Part shown: piece after piece, positions 13,601 through 25,200 of the stretch
Layout: the number at the start of each line of letters is the position of its first letter
Position numbering within the stretch: position 1 is the first letter of the stretch
NCBI GenBank assembly: GCA_914767715.1
Contig: OU612068.1
Span: forward strand, 32,490,001-32,554,000
Length of the DNA stretch: 64,000 nucleotides
Origin: Membranipora membranacea
Lineage: Eukaryota > Bryozoa > Gymnolaemata > Cheilostomatida > Membraniporidae
Direction of reading: 5' to 3'
Translations under genes and position numbers: made by a program
The notes under the pieces: model-generated
Seen by the model: only the letters and a program-made list of their open reading frames with translations
Databases searched by the model: none
What the model was told of the DNA's origin: nothing

Positions 13601-16600
13601 ATGTATCTGATGGAACACCAAAGAAGGTGGAGAAACAAAAACAACCATCGGCCTGGAATTCTCAACAACTTATCTCTGTAAGTCACGTTGTGGAGCAGTC
13701 ATATCCTTCTGATTTAAACCAGTTCAGTGTTAGGTTGGCCTATTACAAAGTGAGTAGCGATGAAAAAACCATTTTCTGTGCCTGTTGCTGATCTCGTGCT
13801 ATTCTTTCTTTGTGGTTGACCATGTCCAGTCTATTATGCTTTTTCAATGTGCTGTTTTGATATTCTGCAACAACCTATTTATGTGTTATAGTGCAACAGT
13901 CACCATTACTCGTCTGATATAAGCTCACTTTCTCTCATTTATATACAGTGTGACAAACAATCTTGGCGTCAGCCTTCTTCAAGCCTAGCCTGTTCAGCGG
14001 ACCCAAGACTGAAACCAAGAAAAGGCAGACGTAAGAGGAAACCGCCAACAGAGAGTATGGAGGACCAGGAGCTGAGACGACCAGGTAAGGTCGAATTCCC
14101 TACCTGGTCTGTCGGTATAGACACCAGAGCCTACACTTCTACCTCTCTGCTCCGGTTTAGTAACACGTCTGAGCCAGAATGGCACAATGGAAGAAAAGAT
14201 ATGGTGATAATACCGCTAGAGAATGAAAGGTTAGTTAATCAACTATGCGAGGAAAATCAGTATAAGAGTGTTGTATCTTGTATTTTAGCATCTATCTAAA
14301 CAGATAACAAATTATGGTCATGTATCAGAGTTTTCCCACCCACTTCTGAGATTACTTTTATTCTTCTACAGTGAGTTTGACCTAGAGCGTCAGGACACTC
14401 TTAAAAATCATGACACTGCCACGGTGAATGATCACCAGTCTCCAGATATAGGGGATCTGAATGAGAGCGCCAGCGTCTCTGATAAGTGCACAGGTCCTGC
14501 TCAAGCAGATCTAGAAGAGGAAATCAGTACAGAGAAGCAGCCTGATTTCAAGGTCACAATCCATGCTTCTCAAGAACACAAGGTATGACTGAAACTAACT
14601 TTCTTTGAATTTGAAATTAACTGTATTTGTGTGGATATCAGGTGTCTACTTATCAGCTTTATCGAAGCTACAATGAGCTATGGATTGTTCTCTCGGGTTC
14701 TCTACAGGCTGATTTGGCCGATAGTAGAAGTTGTCTCATCATTAATATAGTAATGACAACTTTCAAGTATGTGCGCTGACTTCATTATAAACATGATATC
14801 GAGAATTATAAATGGTTCCGTAATGAGATCATAATAGTTGTATTAACCTTGTGATGGATAATTGATGGAAACAACTGCTAATCACTTCAAATTAATTGGC
14901 ATTCTTTCCCTTTCAATCTAAGTTTATAACAATTAACAAATTATTGTAGCCCGTACAATGCGACGGAGAAGTGACAGCTTCTGTCGTTAAAAGTGAAGAT
15001 GAAGATGAAAGCAAGGATGGAGAAGCTGATGATAAGGCCACCCATGTGAGAGAAGCTGATGATAAGGCCACCCATGTGAGAGAAGCTGAAGATAAGGCGG
15101 GCCAGGTGAGAGAGGATGATGATGAGGGGTATATAGAAGCTGAGGAGGAGGAAGAGGAAGAGGAGGAGGATAGTGGCGATAATGATCAGTTTATCAGAGA
15201 GATTGGCAGAGTATTCGCCGAAGAAGAGGATGTCAAGAACAAACTAGCGCAAACAATCCCATATAATCTGGCTCAGGAGCTGCGCATAGAAGACATCAAC
15301 TTTAGATTCACTGATCAAACATACGGTTAGTAATAAATACAACAGTGCACATGGCTGATTATTGATTCTGTAACATCAAAGTAAGAGGTAAAATCTGAGG
15401 AGTTTTTTTGGGGTCAGTGTAGCTGACCCAATGTGCTAGCTGGCTAGGTCAGTTAGGGCCTAGGAGCCTGTTCCAGGTAAAGACAAAACTGCATTTAATG
15501 TTTTTAGCACACTTAGATTTTTGAATTGCAATCCTGCCAAATCCTTTCGACCAAACTAATCATATCAGGGAATGAAAATTAGTCAAGCTGCTCTCAGTGC
15601 TTGCCGCTTTAAAGCTGTTATATAAAATGTGTACGATAGTCTCTTTTTATCTGTAGCTATATGAAAGCTATTTACTAAGTATCATCCGTCTTGGTAATTA
15701 GTTCTACCAGTCTTGGGTAAAACCAAGACCTTTATTAACCTAAATAGCTTCATCCGGCTTTTTCTGGCTTTTTTCTGGCTTTCATTTTCCCAATCACTAA
15801 TCCTCATCGCTTCTAACTATGAATTATCTAATGAGATTTTTGTGGTTATTCTGTAGCTGAGTTAGCCTCCCACGGAGTACAGTTGGGCTTCAATCACAGG
15901 CGAGCATACACAGAGAGACAAACGCCTACTGGACAGTCACATCCTCAATCCATAACACACGGCAAACATAACTGGCAACATCAAAGATACAATAAGAAAA
16001 AGAAAAAGGTAAGTTGGTCAATTTAGAAATTGTGGGTTCCCACAATAGTAAATATCAAACAATCAAAGAGGCATTAATATTGTTTGCGAATGCTTAGAAA
16101 TATTTGCTACTTGAACATTCTCTTTGAGGCTGCTCGATTAACGTTTCAATAACATGCTCAGGGTTTATCAAGGCACTCCCATATTTGACAGAAGAAGCCG
16201 ATTATACATATGGCTCAGCTCAGTCAGAGTCAGGGTCAGAGCTTTGAAAGAGGTAACAGGACCGGAGGACCAGCCCAGACAGTGACCGGCCAGGAGCAGC
16301 TGAGCAGACCTCTACAAAGGAGACCAAAACATCGACTGCCTCTTCAAACAAACAACCGTCAAGTAGCTGCGTCGTCAGGTCTGTTTGGCCTGGCTCAGCA
16401 AATAAGTGCAGCTCGAGAGGCACCTGGTGCACCTCATGTACCTATACATCAAAGGTTTGGTCTTCAAGAACGACTAAGTGCTAACCACCCTCCAGCTGCC
16501 AAGAGGACTAAATATAAAAGATATCACCCTTATGAGCCTAGTGGTGAGTATATAGAAGAGACACAGTCAACACACAATAATCAGTTCTAAAGTTGATTCA

Positions 16601-17738
16601 AAAGTTCTTCAGCTATGTAGCTTTACCGCAAGTGATTTATAAAACTTAAATATGTACCTATGTTGTGCCCAATTACTTGCTTGATAGGGAACTCCAAATA
16701 GTTAACCTGTGAAAGGCAGCACCCCTGGATCTCAAGCTAATGCTTAGTGTATATAAATAATAACAGCTGTATGACAATCATCGTAGTGCAAGTTGGTTCC
16801 CTATTGTATTATTTAATGTGATTGGTGCTGACACTGTTTCGCTTCTCTTACAGGGTTAGATAACTTTACTCACCACACACAATATGGAGAAGAGGACGAC
16901 TCTCTATACAGTAGAAGAAATGACAGACTGTGCACTAGATGTAATATGAGGTAAGAGTGACGACTTGTCGATTAGATCATATTTCTTGTGCTATTTACAT
17001 ATCAGAAAAATGTAGACATTCATTTCAGTTTATAAATTGCACACATTTTGTTTCATGGCTCTACTGCGAACTGAGAAACCTTTCTGTGCTGATGAAACTG
17101 TCAAATGATTTCTTCATTACAGATTTACATCTAAAGATGAGAAGATTGATCATAATTTCCGAATTCATGGAACAAGACCTTCGGAGTTTCAGAACAATCA
17201 TGACATTGGGTATGTATACGTTGCTATAGCGACAGTTTGATCGAACCATTCGAAATTCAGCTTTTGAATATTTTACCGTTCAGATATTGGCTATATTTAT
17301 TTTGCATAAGACAATTTTTTGATGTAAGATTATTGTTCCATGCCCCAAGCAATCATTGACCACTCAAAATGGCAATGCAAATGCGAATTTAGCGGCAGCT
17401 CATGTTTTGGCTTGCGGAGTAATGATAATTTATTTTTTCAGGTTCAGAGATGAACCTCAGCGTAGGGGAATCAGTGGTGGTAGAAGATCTTACCACAACC
17501 CTTCCTTTAATCAGGTGCAAAACGCCTTCTCCAAAAAACAGTAAGTATTCTCAGTTTCAGTGTTTCTGCTAACTAACACAGTAAGACCAATGCTTCCACA
17601 TTGATGTTTCAAATTGGTAGATTTTGAGTTGATGGAATAAATAAATTTCTCTCCCCGCCCCCAAACCACAAGCATCCGGTTGTTTTGTGTATGTGACTAA
17701 TTAAAAAATTATATTTTGATTGTAGATGGGGTCGGTAG
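1694..17738 (+). CDS. Large acidic multi-C2H2 zinc-finger protein, 26 coding exons, ~1,577 aa, family not recognised
   Basis: Exons: 1694-1985, 3855-3983, 5036-5128, 6494-6586, 7145-7596, 8340-8457, 9455-9513, 9782-9956, 10225-10335, 10484-10639, 10842-10968, 11139-11225, 11541-11701, 11918-12475, 12698-12838, 13068-13242, 13539-13677, 13949-14229, 14372-14582, 14950-15325, 15857-16008, 16192-16543, 16854-16950, 17123-17209, 17442-17540, 17726-17738. All have GT-AG ends, all phases agree, and the sum is 4,734 nt. The N-terminal third is Asp/Glu/Ser-rich (for example DSDTDDSDNDESD). Six fingers follow: CPIC..H..H, CKYC..H..H, CEHC..H..C, CRFC..H..H, CHKSGC..H..H and, near the C-terminus, CTRC..H..H. 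Each has 12 residues between the second Cys and first His, and the five C2H2 fingers use H-x4-H. Basic stretches (KKKRK, KKKKK) suggest nuclear localisation. The start is the first ATG after the acceptor at 1692. The protein ends in QWGR-stop in a 13-nt last exon. DNA or RNA binding is inferred. A possible AATAAA is at 18511. Confidence 0.85.
4646..4714. repeat. 69-bp perfect palindrome flanked by TA (mariner-type micro-MITE)
   Basis: Two exact 34-bp arms starting TAGACTATGATAGTG are separated by one base. If the outer TA on each side is the duplicated target, the ends are GACTATGATAG, which fits a Tc1/mariner-type target. It lies in intron 2 of the zinc-finger gene. Confidence 0.75.
5609..5641 (+). 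other. Possible optional 33-nt exon of the zinc-finger gene with a GC donor
   Basis: An acceptor (CCACAAG) precedes an open acidic stretch reading VVYLDVDDDFT. It would end at a GCAAGT donor and keep phase 1 on both sides, so including or skipping it leaves the frame intact. The acidic composition matches the neighbouring exons. The GC donor makes it uncertain, and the gene reads through without it. Confidence 0.3.
5799..5863. repeat. Imperfect 65-bp hairpin
   Basis: The inner arms (TTCTTTATCAACCACTT and its complement, one mismatch) surround a 7-base loop. Outer arms TGGTAG/CTACCA extend the pairing. No clear target duplication was found. It lies in intron 3 of the zinc-finger gene. Confidence 0.6.
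7871..7956. repeat. 9-bp tandem repeat (CCCTCCCTA)n, G4-prone on the minus strand
   Basis: About 9.5 near-perfect copies of a 9-bp unit lie in intron 5 of the zinc-finger gene. The complement reads GGGTAGGGA repeated, with a G-triplet every few bases, so the transcribed (template) strand could form stacked G-quadruplexes. The open frames encoding (PPY)n and (EGR)n here are by-products of the repeat. Confidence 0.95.
13384..13405. repeat. 22-bp palindromic insertion with 5-bp TTGTA duplication
   Basis: Arms CCAAGGAGT and ACTCCTTGG surround a TGTT loop, and TTGTA sits immediately on both sides (13379-13383 and 13406-13410). The CCAA/TTGG tips and 5-bp duplication match the 39-bp palindrome at 41000. 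It lies in intron 16 of the zinc-finger gene. Confidence 0.6.
15022..15111 (+). repeat. Three tandem 30-nt coding repeats in exon 20
   Basis: Three head-to-tail 30-nt units encode EADDKATHVR, EADDKATHVR and EAEDKAGQVR. The first two are identical at the DNA level and the third has drifted. They are followed by a run of glutamates. This is a recent in-frame coding expansion in the acidic part of the zinc-finger protein. Confidence 0.95.
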
Positions 17739-19299
17739 GACCACTAGATGTGTGTAGGGATTTTGCTCCCTATCTTTCCAAATGGGTCGACGATGTAAAA
17801 CTGTTATCATGATCTTATCAACCTACAAAATAGAAAAGTACAGATATCTCCACCAATCAACAGGAAAAGGATTTGAACCAGCACACCAGATCATTGAAAT
17901 TAAAAGTTAATATTTTAATTGAACTGATTATTAGCAGGAGAACCATGGTTAGTTTGGTTGGCTGAAGTATTGAGATAATAATGGAGTAATAATAACAAAT
18001 TGTGTTTAGAATTGAATTAATTGTAAGAATTACTGTAGGTTGATTGATCACTTTTTTTTTTTTTTATTAATTTACACTGTCATCTAGGCTGGCGCCAAAA
18101 CCCCCCGAGCTGAATCCTCTCTAAAAAGCCAGATTTCATGAATTTGAATGGGATGTATTTGTATGATTACTGAGTACATTCACCTAGAGGAAATGCTGTC
18201 GGGTTCTGCAGCTTATTTAGCCCCAAACTAAGCCTGAAAATGGATATCAGCCCAGGTCCACATAATAGCTATGATTTTTCGTAATTGGCCTCCCCCTTAA
18301 AACCTCCTCAACTCTGCTCCCCCTGCCCGTCCCACTCCCCCTTTCACTAAGGTTTCGATTTATTGTCGGTGTTTGGTCATCTGTACTAAAAATTTCAAAA
18401 TAGTTAAATCAAAAGTCACAAAATTTTATCTATATTATTAATTATTAAGAATGGTCCATCCTCCCCAGATATCCATTGCAGGGTGCCAGACCTTTGAGGC
18501 AGTTGTACCAAATAAAAACTTCTATGCAATTTTGTACACTGATATTACACGCATTATTTTGCCAGTTTCCGAGTGTCTTGCCACACATATCTAGAACTAA
18601 GGCTGTTCTTGATATGATTTACCAAGCCATTTCTGGGTTTGCTGTTTTCATAATGCCTTTTTTATAGCTGTTGTTATTTTGTTGATTGGAATTTTTAGAA
18701 ACATGTGATTGAGTCCGAATTAGGATACTTATGTTTTCTGATAATTCTAGAAATAAACGGTTTGGTGTGCAACATGACCAGATTTAAGTTATTGTGGATT
18801 CATTCCTTCCTCTCGAGGATATTGAAGCCAAGTTTTAATGTTTGTTCACCACTTGTTCAAACACTTAATATACCAATGGCTTTGCTTGTGAGTTATCCTC
18901 CCTCGTCAATATGACTATGATCAAAGCCTCGCAACTCTCAAGCTAATTGAAATACACACTCATCTAGATATTTTTCCTCTCTATTTTATACAGAGGCCTG
19001 ACTACTTGATGTACCACATGGTCTTATATGCACATGCTTGATCAGTGTATAAATAATAGTAAATAATATTCACCCATTTCAGGGTGATTGTTGTTGCTAG
19101 GTGGTGTGCAAGTGGAAGAAAATTAAAAATAACAGAAGCTAAAAATTGCACTTAACAGAACAGCATGCTTGATGAACATGAGATGGGATGAAAAAGGCAA
19201 TCCAAATAAAAACATAAAAAAGTTTGGGTCAAAATATCCCGGAGATGGTTGGTCAGAATTGAGCTGCCTGCTCGAGCTTACAAATTAAAAAAAGACATT
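17739..19299. other. Intergenic region between convergent genes
   Basis: This separates the 3' end of the zinc-finger gene from the 3' end of SARDH. It holds a poly-T tract near 18051 and an AATAAA at 18511 that could end the upstream transcript. The short frames at 18476-18914 have no recognisable domain and are treated as chance. Confidence 0.6.
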
Positions 19300-22200
19300 T
19301 TATTCATCATAAAATCCTTGCAGCCTTCTGTTCTTAGGATCAAAAGGACTCTTCATGTGAACATCTGCATCTATCATCTCCCCCATTCGGTTCAGCTGGT
19401 ATTTTCCTGAATAACAGATAAGGAAAAAAATTATGTTATCTGGGTTAACCGCAGTAAAGAGATTGAAGCTGCATGTTATATTTTATCTGATTGCCAGCTG
19501 ACTCAACAAGTGAAACACTATGACATACTTTGTAATGGTCTTGCCCTCATGTAAGTTATGCGAGTATGGAGTCATGGGCGGGTATAGTTTAAGCGCTCAA
19601 AATGTGGCGGGATAGCTGGTAGAGGCATTTCATTGCTTTTCCCAAGTGGGGAAAGTAGTTATTTATGGAATACCTCTACCAGCTATCCCGTCACAGTTTG
19701 AGCGCTTAGACTAGGGCGGGTAAGGTTGGTAAAACATGCATAAGTATACAGTTTGTAGAGTTATGCTCCTCTTGATATTCGTTTGACAACTCCAAATTAA
19801 AAAGAGTGACATAATGTGATCAAATACTAGGCATCTCCTAGTCACCCTGATGTGACCTGTCCTGTCGGATTCTGACAGGGGAGGTCACAAATCAGAGATA
19901 TAAACTGAAAGAGCATAGGTAAGTTTGCTGCCCTACCTGACATTACATAGTCTTTGTTGATTTTCCCACCAGATGGATTGGATATATACCCCCAGGCTAT
20001 CACTGTATCCAGTGCAAAAGCAAACTCAGCTCTTCTGATATAACCGACTATTACATCATCTCTGTATATGGCCTCCAATCCATGCAAGGCAACAGGCTGC
20101 CTGAAATAACAAATTAGTAATATAAATTAATGGGTCAAAATATAAATCAATCTAGATCAAGTTTGATCATACCTGTTCCTAGCCATGTACACATAGACAA
20201 TGATACTCCTTAAATGAGTGTTCGAATTGTGGGACAGAGATTTGGACCCCAGAGTGAAGTTCTGAGCAGATGCCCATTCTGATTAAACTAATTTAGCTGT
20301 TTCACTTTCTCTGGAGCACAGGCTTACTTTGGCAGAGTGAAGCAGACGAGGCGTTTTTTGATACCCTCAGATTTGTACTTCTCTAAAGCCTCTCTGCCCA
20401 GGAAGGGTTTATCAGTCTTCAGTTTACAGGTGAAAGCCAAATCAGCTTCCAGAGGGCTGTCATCACTTCTTATATCTTGGTGCCACATTCTATAACCTTA
20501 GAAAATTTGTATAATTTTTTGAATAATTAATGCTAGAAAGATTTAAAAACAAAGCATGACACAGCGAGACCACCGCTGAGCGCATAAATCTAAGTCTGCA
20601 CAAATACTACTGTCGGTATTCTTCAAATTTGTGTTTACAAAACATAAACATCTGATAACGATCAGCAAATGCAAGCATAGAAACATAATATTCTCCAAGC
20701 GAAGTACCAACCTTTCTCAATACTTAGAGAATCCATTGCACGATAGCCTGAGTTTCTTAATCCTAGTTCTTTACCAACTTTGAATAATTCATTGTAAACA
20801 TCAAGAGCGGCGGTATTTGGGGCGTGTAACTCCCAGCCTAACTCTCCAACAAAACTGAGTCTCATAGCTCTTACTTTGTGACCAGCAATATCCAACACCT
20901 GTTACAAGATATGACAATAAATGATAAACAAATTTGGAAAAAAAAATACTACTAGACCCTCAAAGATAAAATGCGACAGCCAATATCAGTGTCCACCAAA
21001 CGGATTTATCTTTAGCATCTAATTTATTACTGACAAAGAATCAAACATCAATACTGAGCAGTGAGCACCAATAATAATTAAATTATGGATCCGTTGGTAA
21101 AGCTGAAGACTGTTCCCAGTTAACGCGCAGCAAAAAATAGTGCAAAACTATGCTGTGTGGAAGTGGTAGGAGAACATCAGAAAAAAACAAGGCATGTTAA
21201 TCTACCGATACTTTGAGAAGGGATCTTACCTGATGAGAAGAGAAGGGGAAGGCCTCGTTAGACAGATCTGTGTTTGGTGAGATTCGATTTAGTATTTCTC
21301 GGCTAAAAGAAATTAATATGGATGATAACAAATTATATTATACTCATCAATAACTAGAGCCATTCTAATGCTCTGTCAGGTCAACAGAAAATAACGAGAA
21401 CCAGAACAGAGACCAATAAAATGTCAGCATGTTTGTTCAGTTTGAAAGCATTAGTGACGACTTTCTCCTGTGAAAGGAAAAGTGCCACCACTCGTGATAT
21501 ATTATGACTACCTGAGGGGTCCCTGTAGACTTAGAAGCACCATATCATGTGAGAGATCGTGTAGCTGACAATCAAAGCCTTTCTCAGCAATGATCCCAAG
21601 CAGCGATGACTTTACATAAGGGGAGAATCCTCCCCCTACAGCAGCATAGTAACTGCGACCTGAAAATAGGTCACATTAATTCTGTATCAGAATGGCAGCT
21701 ATAGTGATGCACATGTGAGTCTTACACAGGGGCGTTTATTAAGTTTTTAGATCTTTTTACCAGTTATTCTATGTGATTTATTATCGCAGCAGCCATACTT
21801 TCACACGGTCCTAATGACAGAGATCAAGTTTGTTCCAGTTTGCCTGCATTAGGAATCGCTCCCCCATTACAATAAACTGAGTGCAGGCGTACTTTATCTA
21901 CTATTACGCCTAAAGTCGAGATCCACAATGAAATTGTAGGGTATTGATAGCTATATTATATAATAAGTGAGACTATAAATCCCCAGACCGATGTGTGTTA
22001 CGTAATATATAGGTCAACTTAACAGGAGGCATTATACTCAAGAATTCAACGACACAAATAATTCTACAGTCAATATATCATATCACATAAATATATGATA
22101 TACTCTGCGATTATGCCTATATCATTATGATGTCATAACAGGTCATATGCCCTGCAGATAGCCAGCGAATAAACCAAATCACAGAGTAAGGATATATCCT

Positions 22201-25200
22201 TACTCTGTGACCAAATGTTTGGGCGCACTTTATATCAATCAAGCTATATCTCAACAAATTATGTGAATCAATCTCTCACTATCGCTGATATGGCAGATTT
22301 TGTCAACTGAACTAATACCCTTGGCTCATAAAGCAAATAGATTTGACTAAAAACAATCAGCAATGGTTTATATATTGTAAATCACTTAAGAGCTTGTCCG
22401 GAAGACTGAAGGGTCGTGTCCGACAAACAGAATGTTTTCACTGCTATACACTTAGTCTAAGCCCCCCCGGACGCCCCCCGGGGTGGGAACTATACACTAT
22501 GAGTCGCAAAACCTACTCAGTATATGCAACACTCTTCAAAAACTTCAAACAAAAGTAGCCCACCCCTACACAACCAGACTACCTGTTCTAGGTGACAGCT
22601 CATAAGTTACTATAAATAGAACATACCAGGAACACCAAGCTGCTGCTGAGGGCCGTCATCATCTACTACACTAACAGTGAGATCACTCTCTATCCCTCCG
22701 TATCTGTTCAGTATACATGAGTATGTAGTCGACCCTGTGTAACGAGGAAGATATAGAGAGTTATCCAACTTTTCATCAAATTGTAACAAGTGCAAATTGG
22801 TTTATGTAACTCTCGGTAACTAAGAATGATGAAATTTTATATATTGATCTTCACATCCTCATAGAAAATGTATCACTATACGTCTTTTTTATTTAACTTA
22901 CCAGGGTCTTTGTCCATGTTGTTACTGAAGATCCACTCAGCTGCTTTAGTGGAGTCCATGCCGGAAAGATAAAACTTTCCAAAGTACGACATGTTAAATA
23001 GGTTAGCTTTATTACGGGCATTCATAGATTCCTCTCCAATCTGTAATTATCAACAATTCATGTCACCAATACAAAAGTAAACATCGGTTCAGGACAATCG
23101 TAATAAACTAACGTTCAATAATCATAGAGTTTTTGCTTTGAAATTGTAAATGTAAATACCATGCCCTAGATTAAAAAAGGTTGTATTTGCCTGTTTAGTT
23201 CATGCCAGGGCTGTAGTTTAGAAAACTAATAGGGAGGGTGCTAACAAAGACTTACTAACAAAGACTTACTAACAAAGACTTACTAACAAAGACTTACTAA
23301 CAAAGACTTACTAACAAAGACTTACTAACAAAGACTTACTAACAAAGACTTACTAACAAAGACTTACTAACAAAGACTTACTAACAAAGACTTAATAACA
23401 ATGACTTAATAACAAAGACTTAACAAAGACTTACTAACAAAGACTTAATAACAAAGACTTAATAATTATTGTTAAGTCTATGGGTGGTAAACGTCTCCAG
23501 GTGGGGGGCTGTTTACTGTCTTTGGTGAAACCCCGCGCTTCTACGGCCTTTCAAGGTATGCAAATGGTTAATGGAAATTGCAACATAACTTTTTTAAGCT
23601 GATTCTGGCTTCAAATATTCATTTATAGTGATTTCTAGGCCACTTTTGTAGCTTTCTATGGGGATATGGGGAAAAACAAAATGCTCTTTTCCCAAGCTGT
23701 ACTCAATGTCGTAGATCAGGGCGCACCATCTTGGGCATATGGAAATTTATACATACCGTGTGATGCTGCTTGGGAAAGTCAAATGTGTAGTCGTTCAGCA
23801 AGTTCTCATTGTACTGGTCTGGATCGTTCTTCTCATGATTATATTCACCATAGTAATCATAAGGCAGAGGCTGCACATTGACATAAAAATAATAAAACCT
23901 GTGTAGGTGCCTGGCAAGTATGAGACAATACGGTATATAAACATACAAATCATATGATCAAAAACAAGAAAATTACCTAGCTACCTATATTTAATCTGCC
24001 TATGTTGAGAGCACATCAAACAACCTAAATGATATATTGAACAGTTAAGGTAGTTGGATTTTAGCCAGCTTAGTTTGGTTTTTCTCGCATGATATTTTTT
24101 TAGTACTGCTTACAACAAATCAAATATGAGACACTTACCAGAGCAGGCTTCTCCTGGTTATACCAGCCTGGTCTCTCCCAGCCTCCCTTAAACTGATAGA
24201 AGCAGCCATCATCAGCTAGGGTCTGATGCAGAACATCTTTGATGACATTCCTGCCACTGAGTGGCTCATCAAAGTGGTAATGTATGGAGTAATGCTTTGC
24301 GTAGTGCTCATGTGATTGCTCTCTGATCCACTGATTATTTCCCACCAGCTTATCGTTAAACCGTCTGCAACCATTAGAGTATATTGTAATACATACTGAT
24401 GGTATGAAAGCTATCTGATGCCTGACTATTGCAATATTCCTCTAAAGAGGGAACAAACTTGTTCTATTCCGAGGTAGCTGAAACCTGAGTTGCATTACCT
24501 GATTGGTTTTAAACAAAACAAAATAGATGATGTAATTTTTCCAATAGAAGTCATTGCATCAAACGGACCTTATATCATAGCTGAACATGGGTAGTTCAGG
24601 TTGTCCTTTGACAACCCATTGTGCCAGTTGGAGGCCACTACCTCCGGATAACATCATGCCTCCACTGTTATACCCATGAGCGTGAAACAATCCGCTGATT
24701 TGAGGGTTCGGCCCCATAAGAGGTGCGCCATCAGGGGTGAACGATTCTACAACAACAGTTACAACGTTAAATAATTGAGCCAAACTCAATATACACAATA
24801 TATGTAAAATAAATATGTGTAGCATGAATCCTGTAACAGTTATAATATTCGATAAAACAGCATAGAAGAGTGATAGACTTGCCTGATAGGAAGCCTTCTT
24901 ACTGCAATGAATGATACACAGACTTAACTAATCATTTGGTCACATTTACCTGGACCACAGACAGTAGACCTAATACCAGTCTTCTCAATCTCAGGAATTC
25001 TCTGACATGCACTCTCAATATGCCCACCAAATACGTCCCAATCCAACTCAAACAATCCAAACGAGAAGTCTTTGTCTACCTATGTGAAAAATGGATGGGT
25101 AGTGAAAATCTAAATATAGATATTCAATATCTATATCCATATTGTTTTTATGTGTTATGTCATTAAAAGCATCTTCAAGTAAGTAAAACATCGTAATGAG

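Noticed and set aside
18476-18914. Two short plus-strand frames downstream of the zinc-finger gene
   Set aside because: Hydrophobic by AT composition, no family resemblance; likely 3' UTR or intergenic.
23240-23466. Regular short repeats reminiscent of a CRISPR array
   Set aside because: There are no unique spacers; it is a head-to-tail 14-bp satellite in an animal intron.
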